Of a stretch of 64,000 nucleotides of DNA, positions 11,691 to 22,429 are shown piece by piece (within the stretch, counting starts at the first letter, position 1; every line of letters begins with the position of its first letter). Source of the DNA: Symbiodinium sp. CCMP2592. Its lineage: Eukaryota > Sar > Dinophyceae > Suessiales > Symbiodiniaceae. The DNA lies in assembly GCA_905221615.1 (NCBI GenBank), contig CAJNDT010003524.1:124001-188000 (forward strand), given 5' to 3'. Both the position numbers and the translations under genes were made by a program. The notes below the pieces were generated by a model. That model saw only the letters and a program-made list of their open reading frames with translations, did no database searches and was not told where the DNA came from.

Positions 11691-12946
11691 CCGGCCGTCT
11701 CGCGCTCTGCCCGATGTTTCGGCCCCGGCGGCACTGCCTGCATCGCCTGGGGCTTCGGGTGTGCAGCTTTGGCCTAAGGTTTTTGGGTTTAGGATTCAGG
11801 GTTTAGGGTTTCGGGTTTAGGATTTCTATAGGGTTTAAGTGGTTCTCCAAGGGTTGCTACAAGGGTTATTATACAGGGTACTAGGAGCTTGGAGTTTGGG
11901 CTTCAAGACTTCGGGGTTCAGGGCTGTTGTTCGGTATCGGCTTCAGACAGGACTTCGGATGCTTTGATGTGCGTCGATGTGTGGCAGTCCTGGTAGGTAT
12001 CACAGAACATACTCTACTAGTATAGCTTAGTATAGCTATCTTGGGTGTAGCTTAGGGAGTCTGAGTCTGGGAGATATTCTACTGTCTCCAACGTTCGCAA
12101 GCGTGACTTCGCAACTCCCATAGAATCGGTTGATGCCATGTGATTTGCCAGAGATCTTTGAAAATAATCACCTTAGCTTCCACGTTGTCATTGAAAAACA
12201 AAAGTACCGTAATTACACGCCCCGTGTCCTCTCAGACTGCTTGCTTCTGGTGGTGCGCCTGTTGAGGGTCCATGGGATGAGCATGTCTAATGAGGCACTG
12301 CGAAATCAGGACAACTACCTATACGAAGTGTCGACTTCAACCGTCCCCGAAACCATTTAGGTAGGGCTCTATATGAGTAAACAATCAGGGAACACAAAAC
12401 TTATCCCAACCCTAAACCCTTACCTGCCTGTAGCTCCATGAAGCAAGATCAAACACCGCAGTTTTCTGGCACTCTGCCCGCCTGCTTCGCGAGCTGTCGG
12501 CCTTTCGTCCACCAGCCTAGCACACGTTCGCGGCAGCTGCTTGAGGTTTAGGGTTTATAGGGTTTAGGGTTCAGGAGTTTAAGGCACAGGAGTTTAATCT
12601 CGACCGGTTCCGAGTTTTCTTCTTGAAAGTTCAGACTTGGCCTGAAGCTCGAGGTTTAGGCGTTGCAGTCTCCGGCCTGGAATCTAGCTCCAGGGCGAGG
12701 TTCAGAAACCCTACTGGTACCTAAACACGGACGACACACCCAGCAACCGAAAGCTTGCCAGCGCAACCCGAAACAAGAAAAAACCCGCAAGCGAAACGAA
12801 CAGTACCTTCAAGCTGGGCATGCCCCTTGAGCCTTTCAACCCGAAACGCCAAAAAAACAAAGATCCAAGGCTTTGAACACGCCAGGCTCTGGGCGCCTAC
12901 GTGCTTGGCCGCTACGGCGCCCTCCCAAGCAGCGAGGAAGCACTTC
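11691..12946 (-). CDS. three phase-linked exons, unknown protein
   Basis: Exons 12946-12881, 12539-12457 and 11773-11691 join in one frame with phases 1-2, 1-1 and 2-0. Pieces read FLAAWEGAVAAKHVGAQSL, RERVLGWWTKGRQLAKQAG and SCTPEAPGDAGSAAGAETSG, so a globular-looking part followed by an Ala/Gly-rich linker. All three donors are GT. Telomere-like tracts flank each exon. Probably the upstream part of the gene that continues to 5.5 kb, but that join is unproven. No family recognised. Confidence 0.5.
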
Positions 12947-13668
12947 CTCGGACTTTCAGTGGTTTTGGTTTACTGGGTTATGCCATAAAGGGGTGTAAAG
13001 TTTGGGGGTCTGTGGCTTGGGTTTGGAGGTTCCTTGGATTGTTGTCTGGGAGTCTGGGGCTGAAGGGCTTCAGGGCCTTCCTGTTACACCGCGTAGGGCT
13101 TGAGGATTGCAAACTTTGAGCCTGGCTAGGGCTTCGGGCTTATGGTTGCTCACGTGTTCCTGTTCCTGTAGCGATGATGGGTTTGCGAGTGTCGGTCGAG
13201 CCACTGATGCTCCATTTCGCAGCTAGCAGCCAGCTAAACGCTAACTTTGCTCAGCTGTAGGAAGTCGTCCCAGGTCCCTGACACGAGTTACAAGCCATTG
13301 AAAGCCAAAGCCGAAAGCGAAGTCCCCCAAAAAATGCAGAGCTGAGGCTTCTGAAAAAGAACAGGATAAGCATTCATGTTCGGAACAGTACAGGTTCGGA
13401 TGTCTTGCTCTAAACCTTCTGCATACCCCTAGGCCGATCCCAAGCCTGAGACAAGAGTTTAGGGTTTAGGGATTTAGGGGTTCAGGGTTTAGGGGTTAAG
13501 GGTCTAAGGGTTTTTAGGATTTAGGGTTTGTTGGGCCAAGAGTCGGATCTTTCTCCAAGGCTTTCTCTGCCTCCCGGTCATGACCCAGGGCTTAGCTACG
13601 AGGACGTCGTCTTGAAATTACTGGCAAGGGGCTTGCGGTTAAAGAGGTTCGAAGAGGGATGCGAACAC

Positions 13669-13740
13669 CTTAGCAGGGAAGTTGCAAGTACTTGTTTGCA
13701 TCTGTACGAATTGCCGTGAGCTCTTTAGACGCATGCCCTC
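13669..13740 (-). CDS. possible exon
   Basis: Between CTGAG|G and AAG|GTGTTC the minus strand reads EGMRLKSSRQFVQMQTSTCN in 24 codons. The plus strand over 13528-13719 is also open and hydrophilic (KRFEEGCEHLSREVASTC), so the strand is not settled. Confidence 0.3.
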
Positions 13741-13849
13741 CTCAGGTTTGCAACCTCCTGTTGGATGCACAGAGTCCCAAAGCCTTCCACAGTTTTGGAG
13801 ACCCTAAGGGTCCCTGTAGCAAAATAGGATATACTTTGGCCCTGAAGTA

Positions 13850-13961
13850 TCCATATGGGTGGTTGTCAAAATTATGGTCCCTTTTTGGGTACCCTAAATA
13901 GTAGGTGCCGTATTATAATAGGGACCCAAAAAGGACCCTAATTTTGACAACTACCCATATA
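13850..13961. mobile_element. family D element
   Basis: CATATGGGTGGTTGTCAAAAT opposite ATTTTGACAACTACCCATATAG, around AGTAGGTGCCGTATTATAAT. Copies at 20658-20771 and 48670-48766. Confidence 0.85.
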
Positions 13962-14159
13962 GGAACTACTTTGAAGCCTAAGTGTATACAATTCGGGTAC
14001 ATGGACCCTTCGGGAGCTCCATCGACGGATCCAAAGCCGGAACGCCATCAAAGGCTGCTTGTACGACGAGGGAAGCAACTTGAGGTTATAAGGTTTTGGG
14101 GTTCAGGGTTGTAACTAAACATATCCACAGTTCAACGTTTGTGCATTAGGATTTGGAAT

Positions 14160-14341
14160 TTTGGAACTGCAGACCACAAGCACATCCGTGGCAGAACCGC
14201 CAACTCAAGCAGCCCCGAACACAAGCTGCTCCGTCGCACCTCCTCCACCGCCCACTCGGCTGCCAAGCCATGCAAAGGATCCTTCGCGGAGTGGAGATCT
14301 TGCATGCATCGCAGACCATACTGAACAAGAGAACCAGGCAA
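14160..14341 (-). CDS. possible exon
   Basis: An open minus frame reads QDLHSAKDPLHGLAAEWAVE and continues RRSSLCSGLLEL. Plus-strand frames are open too, so this is weak. Confidence 0.3.
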
Positions 14342-14390
14342 TCGACTTTCTCAGCCGTCGTCATTGTGGCAGTAGCCGTCGTAGTACCGT

Positions 14391-14498
14391 TACAGGGAAC
14401 TCCAGAAAGTTGGAATATGGTTTCAGGGTAGGATACCCTATAATTTACCATAAAGGGTTTAGGATAATCATATTCCAACTTTCTGGCTTTTTTTACTG
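14391..14498. mobile_element. family C element
   Basis: Hairpin built from CCAGAAAGTTGGAATATG and CATATTCCAACTTTCTGG. It is almost exactly the reverse complement of 44521-44628 over about 105 bp, so the two copies are recent. Confidence 0.9.
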
Positions 14499-14560
14499 TA
14501 TGCGTATGAACTACGGGTACGGGAGCAACATCTGCTTCAAGATTGCCTACATGGCGTATA

Positions 14561-14654
14561 TGTCTCCATTACAGTTCTTTTTGGGGTACCTTGTAGGATG
14601 CTAGGAATGGTAATTGTTAAACCAAAAAACAGGAACCACAATGGAGACTGTAGG
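14561..14654. mobile_element. family B element
   Basis: TCTCCATTACAGTTC opposite GGAACCACAATGGAGACTGTAG. Diverged copy. Confidence 0.7.
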
Positions 14655-14811
14655 TACACTCCTAGCAGCTGCACCGGGCTTGCACGTCGGAGTCACGGGT
14701 TGAGGACTTTGGGCATTGCAGAAGGCCGTCTTCAAAGTAAGCATCGCTCCCGGTTTCGGCTTCAGAGGATATCATCAGAGTGGAACTACACCTCGTGAGT
14801 CTGACCAGCTT

Positions 14812-14865
14812 CTAATATCGGAGTGCCTCCTCTGCATCTTGGTCGTCCTCACCTTCATGCCTGAC
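14812..14865 (-). CDS. probable terminal exon
   Basis: A strong acceptor, TTTCCCGTCTGCAG|G, is followed by 17 codons VRHEGEDDQDAEEALRY and TAG. Acidic C-terminal tail; it may close the gene whose exons lie at 15427-17644. Confidence 0.5.
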   Translation of the reverse strand, partial: VRHEGEDDQDAEEALRY

Positions 14866-15426
14866 CTGCAGACGGGAAACAGCTGAGACAAGACTTGTCA
14901 CCGGAAAAAGATCTGCATGCAACGATGCAGCCGGAAACCCTGAACCACAAACTCTAAGCGGCCCTACTAGCCGCCTGAACAGCAGCTGCACAAGGCGCCC
15001 TAGAGAGCCCAATACCCCGCAATGAAGCAATCATCATGATTCACATTGCGCAAAGATCCGTCCAAAATATGTGGGCGATCCTCACTCAAAACGTTGTAAG
15101 CCTGTAAGCTTTCTATCAGGGCAGTTCGCGGCGCTAAGGGGCTCAGACTTAAACCTGGTATAGCCGTACACTACATAGGCTTATATGACTTATACGGAGC
15201 AGTCCCGAACAGGAGCTGTACACTGGCTTTGTCAGTCTGACAGCTGACAAGACCCACATGAACACCGGAAAGAACTCTGTAAAACATTCCGCTTCAGAAA
15301 ACCGTAAATCAGAACAGAATAGTCCGTTATGTCAAAACAAGACACCCCCTCTCCCAACAAAAAAACACCCACCCACACACACACGGACACACACACACAG
15401 AGACATACAGACAGAGACACACAGAC

Positions 15427-15615
15427 CCCTTGAAGGCATGTCATGGATCCTGCATGATCCCGCTGTAAATCCCTGTACGATGTCCCGACCCACAACTTCA
15501 AGAGCTCTCGCCTTCTTCTTGCTCTCCGCCAGTTGGCGGAATGCCTTTGCGCGTCGGCCGTGGATCTCAGCCGCACGCGGCGCCTGGAGGACCTCTTTCA
15601 ACGACATGGGTTGTG
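15427..15615 (-). CDS. probable exon, basic helical protein
   Basis: After CTCTGCAG| the minus strand reads SLKEVLQAPRAAEIHGRRAK, then FRQLAESKKKARALEVVGRD, ending at AAGGG|GTCTG beside a TG/CA microsatellite. Composition is clearly coding (Lys/Arg/Glu/Ala). Likely part of the same transcript as the exons above it. Confidence 0.5.
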
Positions 15616-16094
15616 CTGCAGAGTTGGGGTCTTTTTAAGCCCTGCAGTTGTGCTGTAGAGCTAGAGTTGCCATGGGGTTTAGGATTTCGGGATTCGAGGG
15701 TTTCGGGGCTCTATTTCCTAAATGCGGCACCGGCAAGGAGCCCCACTTTACTTCACCCCTCACACAGGAAGAAACAACTCTCAGTTCCGAAAACCTGTTT
15801 CAACCCTCAAACCTGCGCCCAAAACTCTGAAGCCTAGAACTGTACTGTGTACTGAACTTAGACCCCTAGCCAAATTCAAAATTTCAGCTCCTGAGAGAAG
15901 CCATCAACCCCTGAAGCAGATAAATCAACTCCTCAGTTCCGAGAAAGGCCTGAGAACTCTCAGGCAGGGGCGGGCACAGCCAGGGCCCTGTCCAAGGCCT
16001 CACCAACGCAGGACCCCCCCAATCTTCAGGGTCGTTGCGGGGTTCCTAAACTTTAAACCCTAAGAGTTGGACTTCCTATCATTTGCTACGCGAC

Positions 16095-17644
16095 CCGGGC
16101 CAGCGGATTCTTTTGAAGCCCATGGGGCTTCCAGGGATGACGCCTTTGCAAGATGTAGTGCCTATAACCGACAACCCGAAGGGTCCATGAACCGGTATGT
16201 CGCATCTACTTTGATCTTGGAAGGAACCCCAACCGCTAACTTAAGGCCAATGTACAAACTATAATTAATAGGTGCATGCTACATGAACACTGGGGGCGAG
16301 GTAGAGGGTTGAGAGGCATCAAGGTGTCCCTCGTCTTCCCCTACTCATCGATGCTGGGTTTAGTGGATTGAAATCATACGGCGGTTTCGGCTCAAGGTTC
16401 TGAGTCTTACGGCTTGGTGTTGGGGAGGAGCCACAAGCAATCAACATAATGGACACAACCCCTCGCCAGCAAACACAGCCTGAAACCGAAGGCAAACCTT
16501 CGAATAGCGTCCTCATCCCCGAACCTCAAAGTCCAAAAGCGCCAGCACGCAAGGCCACTGGGAGGATGACGGGACCGTCGGTGTAAGTGTAAGCACGGGT
16601 TGAAACAAAGTAGACATGGTTGTACTTAGCTCCGACTGAGGTATATACGTATAAACATGAGGAACCTAAACCCCCAAACCCTCAACCCTATTTACGAAAT
16701 CCATAAAACCCTAAACCCTCAACAGGGCTCAGAAAACCAGGAGGCCTCGCCTCTGCGGCCACACGGAAGCGGCCCTGGTCACTCAAGGCCTCGGGTTCCA
16801 TAGCAAGGCTAATCCCCACATAAGTAAATACTAAACCCCTAAACCCCTAAAGCCGAAACCCTTAAGACCCACTTGGAGTCTTTGTGTAGCTGTGCTCAAG
16901 AGCTAAACATAGCTAAACAAACCTATCACCTTCCGGCCCAAATTAAACCCCTAGAATCTAAGCCATTGCAAATCCCTGTAGACCCTGAAATCGAAACCCT
17001 AAACCCCCGAGCTCAATCCGTATGAGCACTGAACTAAACCCCAAACTGCGCTATAAACCTGCAAAGCCCCAAAGCCCTTCCAGTAACTGTGCTCCCGACC
17101 TCTGCCTCGTCACAGTACGCCTGAGCCGCGGGAAAGGCTGTGGGTGTCTGAGGCTTGCAACTCAAGAATTTTATCATTGCCGGGAAGGTTTACAGGATTC
17201 GAATGCAGGGCTTACGCATCCTGAACGCATAAATGCTGCTGCAATCCAATCCCCGTGACCTGTGCTCGCTTATAGCAGCATGCCCTCTGAAAGGTTGGGT
17301 ACCGCCGGTTAAAAAGATCATACGGAACTTAACAGTGCTTACGCTTTTGCTCGAAGGTGTTCCAACAATCCGAAGCGTTCACCGTCATCTCCTTTCCGAG
17401 GATCCCGCTTGCGCCAGGCATAGCGAGGCCTGCCGCGGTCAGGGGCCCCGACAGACTATCATCTTGGTTTTAGAATGTGCGTGCTGTCGCAAATGTCTTG
17501 TATCCTACGTTTCGGTGTTGGGGCTATAAGCCACAATCCGTCCACAATCCCTTCAATAGACCTAAGCTCAGGACTTGTAGTTTTGCCCCTCGCAACTAAT
17601 TCTTCTTGCTGCGCCGCCAAGTCGCTAAGTCTCCAGACCCAAAG
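16095..17644 (-). CDS. eight-exon gene segment, unknown protein
   Basis: Exons 17644-17562, 17429-17343, 17120-17059, 16902-16869 (34 bp), 16808-16724, 16624-16541, 16340-16291 and 16161-16095 join in one open frame at all seven junctions. Six donors are GT, for example GC|GTAAGC at 17342; the one after 16541 is GC. Pieces read LSDLAAQQEELVARGKTTSP, RYAWRKRDPRKGDDGERFGL, YNHVYFVSTRAYTYTDGPVI and ILQRRHPWKPHGLQKNPLAR. The first part is helical and charged. I recognise no family. Introns of 99-250 bp carry telomere-like motifs. Start not found; the C-terminal exons may be at 15615-15427 and 14865-14812. Confidence 0.6.
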
Positions 17645-17844
17645 CTGTAGGCTTTTAAGGTATAGGGCTCAAAGTTTGGGGTTCAGGGTTTAGGCTTACA
17701 ATGGTCTGCGTACACGAAAGAAGAGCCCTTTACTTAGACCCGAAAGCTACCCACAAAGCAACCCATCCAAGGCCTACATAGGTGTATAGTACCTACCTGT
17801 ACATGTGCCCCCGAATCCCCCAAACCTGAAGTCCTTTGAACTTA

Positions 17845-17955
17845 TAGTAGAAGCCAGAAACTTGGAACATCATTTTCCCCATGCCCTTAAGGTAAAGTAT
17901 AAGGGATCCTAGCACTAATCCTCCTAAAGCCATGTTCCAACTTTCTGGCTTCTAC
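17845..17955. mobile_element. family C element
   Basis: TAGTAGAAGCCAGAAACTTGGAACAT opposite ATGTTCCAACTTTCTGGCTTCTACTA. Its right end abuts a minus-strand donor-like GC|GTAGAT. Confidence 0.85.
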
Positions 17956-18129
17956 TATATCTACGCCACATCTTCGAGATCTCCCCCGCCTCGGCGAGGT
18001 CAGCGCGGCCTTCGACGCGTGGGGCCGGGCCCTCGCCCTGCAAAGCCACGATTTCGGGCTTGGGTTTGCTTCAAAGGGATCTATAAGGGTTCCTTTAAGG
18101 GTTCTTAGAGGGATCTGGGTTTAGGGTTT

Positions 18130-18234
18130 GGGGAGTTTCCGAAAATTAGTGGTACCTTTTTCGGGGGTCCTTATAATAAGGATCCTACAACTTAGGGGAC
18201 TATATTAGGGTCCCTTGTTTTGGACATTCCCATT
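18130..18234. mobile_element. family E element
   Basis: GGGAGTTTCCGAAAATTAG opposite the inverse near 18225, with TTATAATAAGGATCC inside. A related copy in the other orientation lies at 37235-37344. Confidence 0.65.
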
Positions 18235-18332
18235 TGTGGTTGGGCTCTATGGTTTACGGTGTCGGGGCTCGGGCTGAGGGTTGGGGGCTTAGATGGGCTC
18301 TATAGATTTCATGTTTGGGCTATCTGGGTAAG

Positions 18333-19269
18333 ACAGTGGAGACCTTGTGGCAACTCGACACGCTGATCAAACACTTGTATCGACAACTGCTAGAGGAACC
18401 CAAGCCGCACGAAGCATTCCCCTCCTCAAATCGAAACTTTCAACCCCGAAGAAACCGAATTGACCACGAAGTTGTTGAAGCATCAGGAGGACTCGGTGAG
18501 TGTGGCTTGCTGGCTTCAGGACGCTATGTTGCCATTTTTGTGCTTCAGGTATGTGGAGGTAGCAGGTGGATCCAAACTGGAGCTACTCGTAGCCTGGAAG
18601 TTCCTGGAATCTACAGATAGTCTAGATACGAAGCCCCTTGCATTCCAAGGAGCGACCCGGACAAATCCCACACTCGGATTGAAAGATCCTGAAGGCCAAC
18701 AACAAGGAACCGACTGCGAACCCCAAAACAGCCAGGACCCAAGTTCCACAGACCGCACAAGCAAAACACTCAAATCCTCAATGCCTAAGCAAATCAGAAG
18801 AATCACAGCCCAAATCGCTGCAACCGAAGCCCTGTCAGCAGGCCTTAAACGGACGCCAGCCCTTAGCCGGACAGCGTGCGTCATCTGTCCGAATGCCTCG
18901 CAAGCTTTGCTCACATGTCTTTGGCTTCCGGTTTGGGGGCTGTGCAATTCGGACAAGGTTAATAGGGTTTCGGATGCTGGCGATAACGGACCTACTGGCC
19001 CTACGGTCCAGGGATACCAATCCCCCAACGGCATGCTTGAGACAACTGCCGGACGTTCTTCAAAAACTACTGGGAACAACCCGGCAAGCTCTTTGCTAGC
19101 GTTGTACTACGCAGGGTCTCAGCAGTCTTGACAGGGTGCAGGGCGCTGGTTTTGCAGTTCTGGCATGCTCTGGCCGCAATCTGCAAGCTTCTAATTTTCG
19201 ATTTTCAGGCGACTCCTTGAATCCTTGAAAGCCGAACAAACCAAACTTGTGCAAGCTCAGTGGCCGTAG
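18333..19269 (+). CDS. plus-strand exons, unknown protein C-terminus
   Basis: Three pieces look coding on the plus strand: 18333-18410 (TVETLWQLDTLIKHLYRQLL), about 18475-18616 (FRYVEVAGGSKLELLVAWKF) and 19209-19269. The last follows ATTTTCAG|G and reads RLLESLKAEQTKLVQAQWP to TAG, a convincing terminal exon. The middle exons' borders are unclear because several AG/GT sites are possible. A further open plus frame at 17965-18055 reads LGEVSAAFDAWGRALALQSH, but its minus frame is equally good. No domain is certain. Confidence 0.4.
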
Positions 19270-19376
19270 TACGGGCATCTGTCAACTCCGATGAGCCAGC
19301 CGATGCCTGTCAAAGATGGTGGGCACACTTTCGAGATTCGTGTTCCAGGCTCATGGCAAGTCGGGCTCAATGCATA

Positions 19377-19478
19377 CTATAGGGGCCTTAATCGTTGGAA
19401 TAGAGTTGTCGGGCCCATTCTACTGCAGTTATAACAAGGAACCACCAAAATAGTGTTGGTAGTTATTTAAGCCATTTT
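19377..19478. mobile_element. family F element, degenerate
   Basis: CTATAGGGGCCTTAATCGTTGG at one end and TTGGTAGTTATTTAAG near the other. Relatives at 37.6, 40.5, 41.8 and 59.8 kb. Confidence 0.6.
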
Positions 19479-19489
19479 AGGCCCGGGTT

Positions 19490-19900
19490 TAGGCCCTGTA
19501 GTAGATGTCTCAGGCTGTGGAGATCAAATGCGTAGATTCAATTTCGTAGAGCAAAGCTCTAAGGTTCAGAAGGTAGTTTTTGTCTGGGCTGCACGGCTAT
19601 CTAACGACAAGTCATGTAATCAAATCACAGGTTGAGGATAATTAATTACAGGTAATTATGGTCGTTGGTGCGACACCAAGACAGTGCCCGGACTTATCCC
19701 AGGCCCTACTATCAGGCCGACCCTAAATGTATACGATTTATTGCCGGTCGACCTAGCCGGTTGCCCTCCAATCTCACTCCAACAAACAAACCTCGAAGCT
19801 TCCACTCTGCAACTCCAGAACCACCTCTAAGTCCTCCTCTCTAACCCCGAAATCAGTGCATCCTGCGATTCAAAGCTGAAAGCGACGTGGAGGCTGTAGA
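19490..19900. other. no gene recognised
   Basis: Short open frames only; no convincing exon or repeat. Confidence 0.35.
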
Positions 19901-20003
19901 ACTTGCGTGATAATAAGCTTTCGAGGTTTAGAGTTCAGGGTAGCCCGTGAATCGAGATGTTCAGGGTGGCACTTCAAGCTGTATACCTCAACCTTCCAAT
20001 GTC

Positions 20004-20267
20004 CAAGACTTATATGCTTTCAATGGCAGAGACCCTACGGTACTCTGCTTCGGGACTTACATCATTCTGGAACCCTCTGCCCTCTATCGAGGTCAGGTTC
20101 CTGGTGGGAAAGGGGAAGCTGAGACCCTGGCGGTTACCGTGAGGCTCGCGCGCCAGCAGTGTGCGACCGTGCTCCGTGTGCCTGCACAGGGCCCCCAACA
20201 ACTCCAGAGCAGGATTCTGTGTATGTTAAAGTACAGGGTAGCCAAGGATAGGGACTACGAGGAATAA
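20004..20267 (+). CDS. probable terminal exon, unknown protein
   Basis: The plus strand is open from an AAG acceptor-like site near 20004 to TAA at 20267. It reads LCFGTYIILEPSALYRGQVP, then GEAETLAVTVRLARQQC and ends KDRDYEE. Alternating hydrophobic residues suggest beta strands. The minus strand is open but less protein-like. No family recognised. Confidence 0.4.
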   Translation, partial: QDLYAFNGRDPTVLCFGTYIILEPSALYRGQVPGGKGEAETLAVTVRLARQQCATVLRVPAQGPQQLQSRILCMLKYRVAKDRDYEE

Positions 20268-20484
20268 TTAACTAACATCAGTTGTGGCAGCTTCTTGCGG
20301 GGTGTTTACACTCAGGTCAGAAGAGTCTAGCGAAACCTCACTGCTTGTAGAATTTTGGGCGTGTACCCTAGATCCTAAACCTTAAACCTGGCCGTTCACC
20401 GACCCTGCGTCGCAACGACCTTTCAAACGAAAGAGTTCTGGTAATCGGGTCTGAAGGCCTGAGCAATTAGACCAGACTTCTTTA

Positions 20485-20584
20485 AGGGTTCATGTACTCC
20501 TAAAGCATACACATTGGCCTTATAGTAGTCCTCGTATAGGTACTTTGGGGCACAAGTATATACTATTTGGTTACATGGACCCTT
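20485..20584. mobile_element. family J repeat
   Basis: AGGGTTCATGTACTCC to GGTTACATGGACCC; second copy of the repeat at 8328-8427. Confidence 0.65.
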
Positions 20585-20657
20585 ACGGCTTTTGGAGGGT
20601 ATACTCTAACTATCTTTGTTTTACAGGGAACATTACAAACACTCAGGCCCCCACACT

Positions 20658-20771
20658 ATATGGGTGGTTGTCAAAATTATGGTCCCTTTGGGGGTACCCT
20701 AAATATTAGGTGCCGTATTATATTAAGGACCCCAAAAAAGGACCATGATTTTGATTGACAACCACCCATAT
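20658..20771. mobile_element. family D element
   Basis: ATATGGGTGGTTGTCAAAAT opposite ATTGACAACCACCCATAT, with the GGTGCCGTATTATA core. Confidence 0.85.
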
Positions 20772-20863
20772 GTCAACAGACATCTTCTCTTTCCAACATG
20801 TAGCGCCTTGTAAAGCAAGCTGTGTCAACTTGATTAACGACCAGAGGATGCTCCCCAAGCCTG

Positions 20864-20972
20864 CTTAAAGGATCATGGGACTGAGTTCCTAGGGTTATAA
20901 TTAGGGTAACTATACTTATAACCCCAATTAAGGTGCTTATAACCTTATACTAAGTCCCATGATCCTCCAAGT
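20864..20972. mobile_element. family A element
   Basis: CTTAAAGGATCATGGGACTG to AAGTCCCATGATCCTCCAAGT with the usual TATAACCCCAATTAAGG core. Confidence 0.9.
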
Positions 20973-21049
20973 GGGGTCCCCATTCCGTTTATCCTGACAT
21001 TGTACACGCCCTAGACCAGGCCATAAATGCGTATGTCCCTACGGCATAA

Positions 21050-21260
21050 GCCCTAAACGCGAGTCGTCTATTATACAGCCCTCCCCCTAAACCCTACCCC
21101 GTGAACCCTCATTACATCCTAAACCCTAAACCCTGCACCTTAAACCAAAAACCCATAAAGCCCTACACCCTAATCCCCAAAACCATAAAACCTACCATAA
21201 ACAATAAATCCTAAACCCATGTAAAATCCTCCACCCTACCCTCTAAAACCTAAAATCTTA
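21050..21260. repeat. CCCTAAA-like tract
   Basis: Dense CCCTAAA variants directly downstream (on the minus strand) of the exon ending at 21262, so the intron begins GTAAGATTTTAGG and continues G-rich. Confidence 0.7.
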
Positions 21261-21261
21261 C

Positions 21262-22319
21262 AGTAAGCAAAGCGGAAGCCTGAAGATCGGCGCCCCGTGC
21301 GCTTGGACTCCGGTGTCCAGGTAGAGCCCATTTACCTGCGAGCTTCGGGGGGACTTTTGGGAGGTACTTAAGGGATCATGGGACTTAGTAACTAGGGTTC
21401 CTTAGACGGATCTATAGGGGTTCTATTATGAGAGGGGATTTACAGGGTCCACTCAACGAATCATGGAACTTAGTAACTAGGGTTAAAATTTAGGTAACTA
21501 TACTTATAACCCCACTTAAGGTACTTATAACCTTACTTACTAAGTCCCGTGATCCTCCAAGTACTGTACTTTTTAAAGATACTTCGGGGTACGCCAATAT
21601 AGGGTAGGAGAAGGGTACTATAAGGGCTTCAATGATACCACTACCATGGCAACAGGGGTTCTTAGCTGTACTATAGGGCTGTTGAGGGGTTCAGGGCTTG
21701 GGGTTTAGCGTGTAGGGTCTAGGGAGCCCGTTTCCTGGCAGTGTCCTGTGGCTTGAACTAAGTTCCGAAGCCCTGCGACGCTGCCTCCTCTGAGCCAGCA
21801 CCGAAAACAGCCACTGCCTGGTGAGGCAGAGCCTGGCATCTTTGCACGCTTCCAGCTGAGTTTCTGATCTTTTTCTGTTTCTTGAGAGATTCAGCCTGGT
21901 GGGAACTGACTATACCCCAAACTTTTAGGTTTTCGGGTTCAGGGCTCAGGGCTATAGGATTTAGGGATTAGGGTTCAGGGTCGTAGGGTAACCATCATAA
22001 TTATCACTCATACTAGGGGACTTTTATAACTTATGAGGGACTCCACCAAAAACTGCCCATGAACGTTCAAGTAAGAATGTCCATGAAGCCGCCAAAGATC
22101 TCTAAAGGAATTACAGCCTAGTATTGCCCAACATCCCTGTACTAATTCACATTCGTTCTTGTCATTGCTTCTTTAATGGTATTGTCACTGTTATTAAATG
22201 GTTAAATACCATGCCTGTTTCCTGTTTTCAAATTATGATGACACTAGGGCTCCGCAGCTCGAGACGCAAGCTTGTCAGAGTCACCGCTTCCAGCTCATCG
22301 AACTCGAACATGGCAGCAC
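21262..22319 (-). CDS. minus-strand exons, NGxY...TG-type motif protein
   Basis: Exon 22319-22245 (CGTCAG|G to A|GTGTCA) reads AAMFEFDELEAVTLTSLRLE. Exon from 21832 (GCCAG|G) reads ALPHQAVAVFGAGSEEAASQ. Exon 21335-21262 (CGCAG|G to CT|GTAAGA) reads VNGLYLDTGVQAHGAPIFRL. The last resembles an 'NGxYxxTGxxxxGxPxF' motif I associate with abundant dinoflagellate proteins of unknown function; that link is from memory. Phase between the exons was not fully resolved, so they may not all be one gene. Confidence 0.45.
21365..21562. mobile_element. long family A element, inverse form
   Basis: Starts ACTTAAGGGATCATGGGACT, repeats that end at about 21455 and finishes GTGATCCTCCAAGT. The extra segment resembles, reversed, the extra segment of the long copies at 40220, 48952 and 59293. 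Confidence 0.75.
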
Positions 22320-22429
22320 CTGACGGAGTCAAGTCCCGTCCCACCCCACCCCGTACTGAACTCGCTTGAAAAAGGCCACTATGTGTCCTAGCACGAGTTA
22401 CCAGACTGGTAAGCCTTCCCTTCAAGCCT

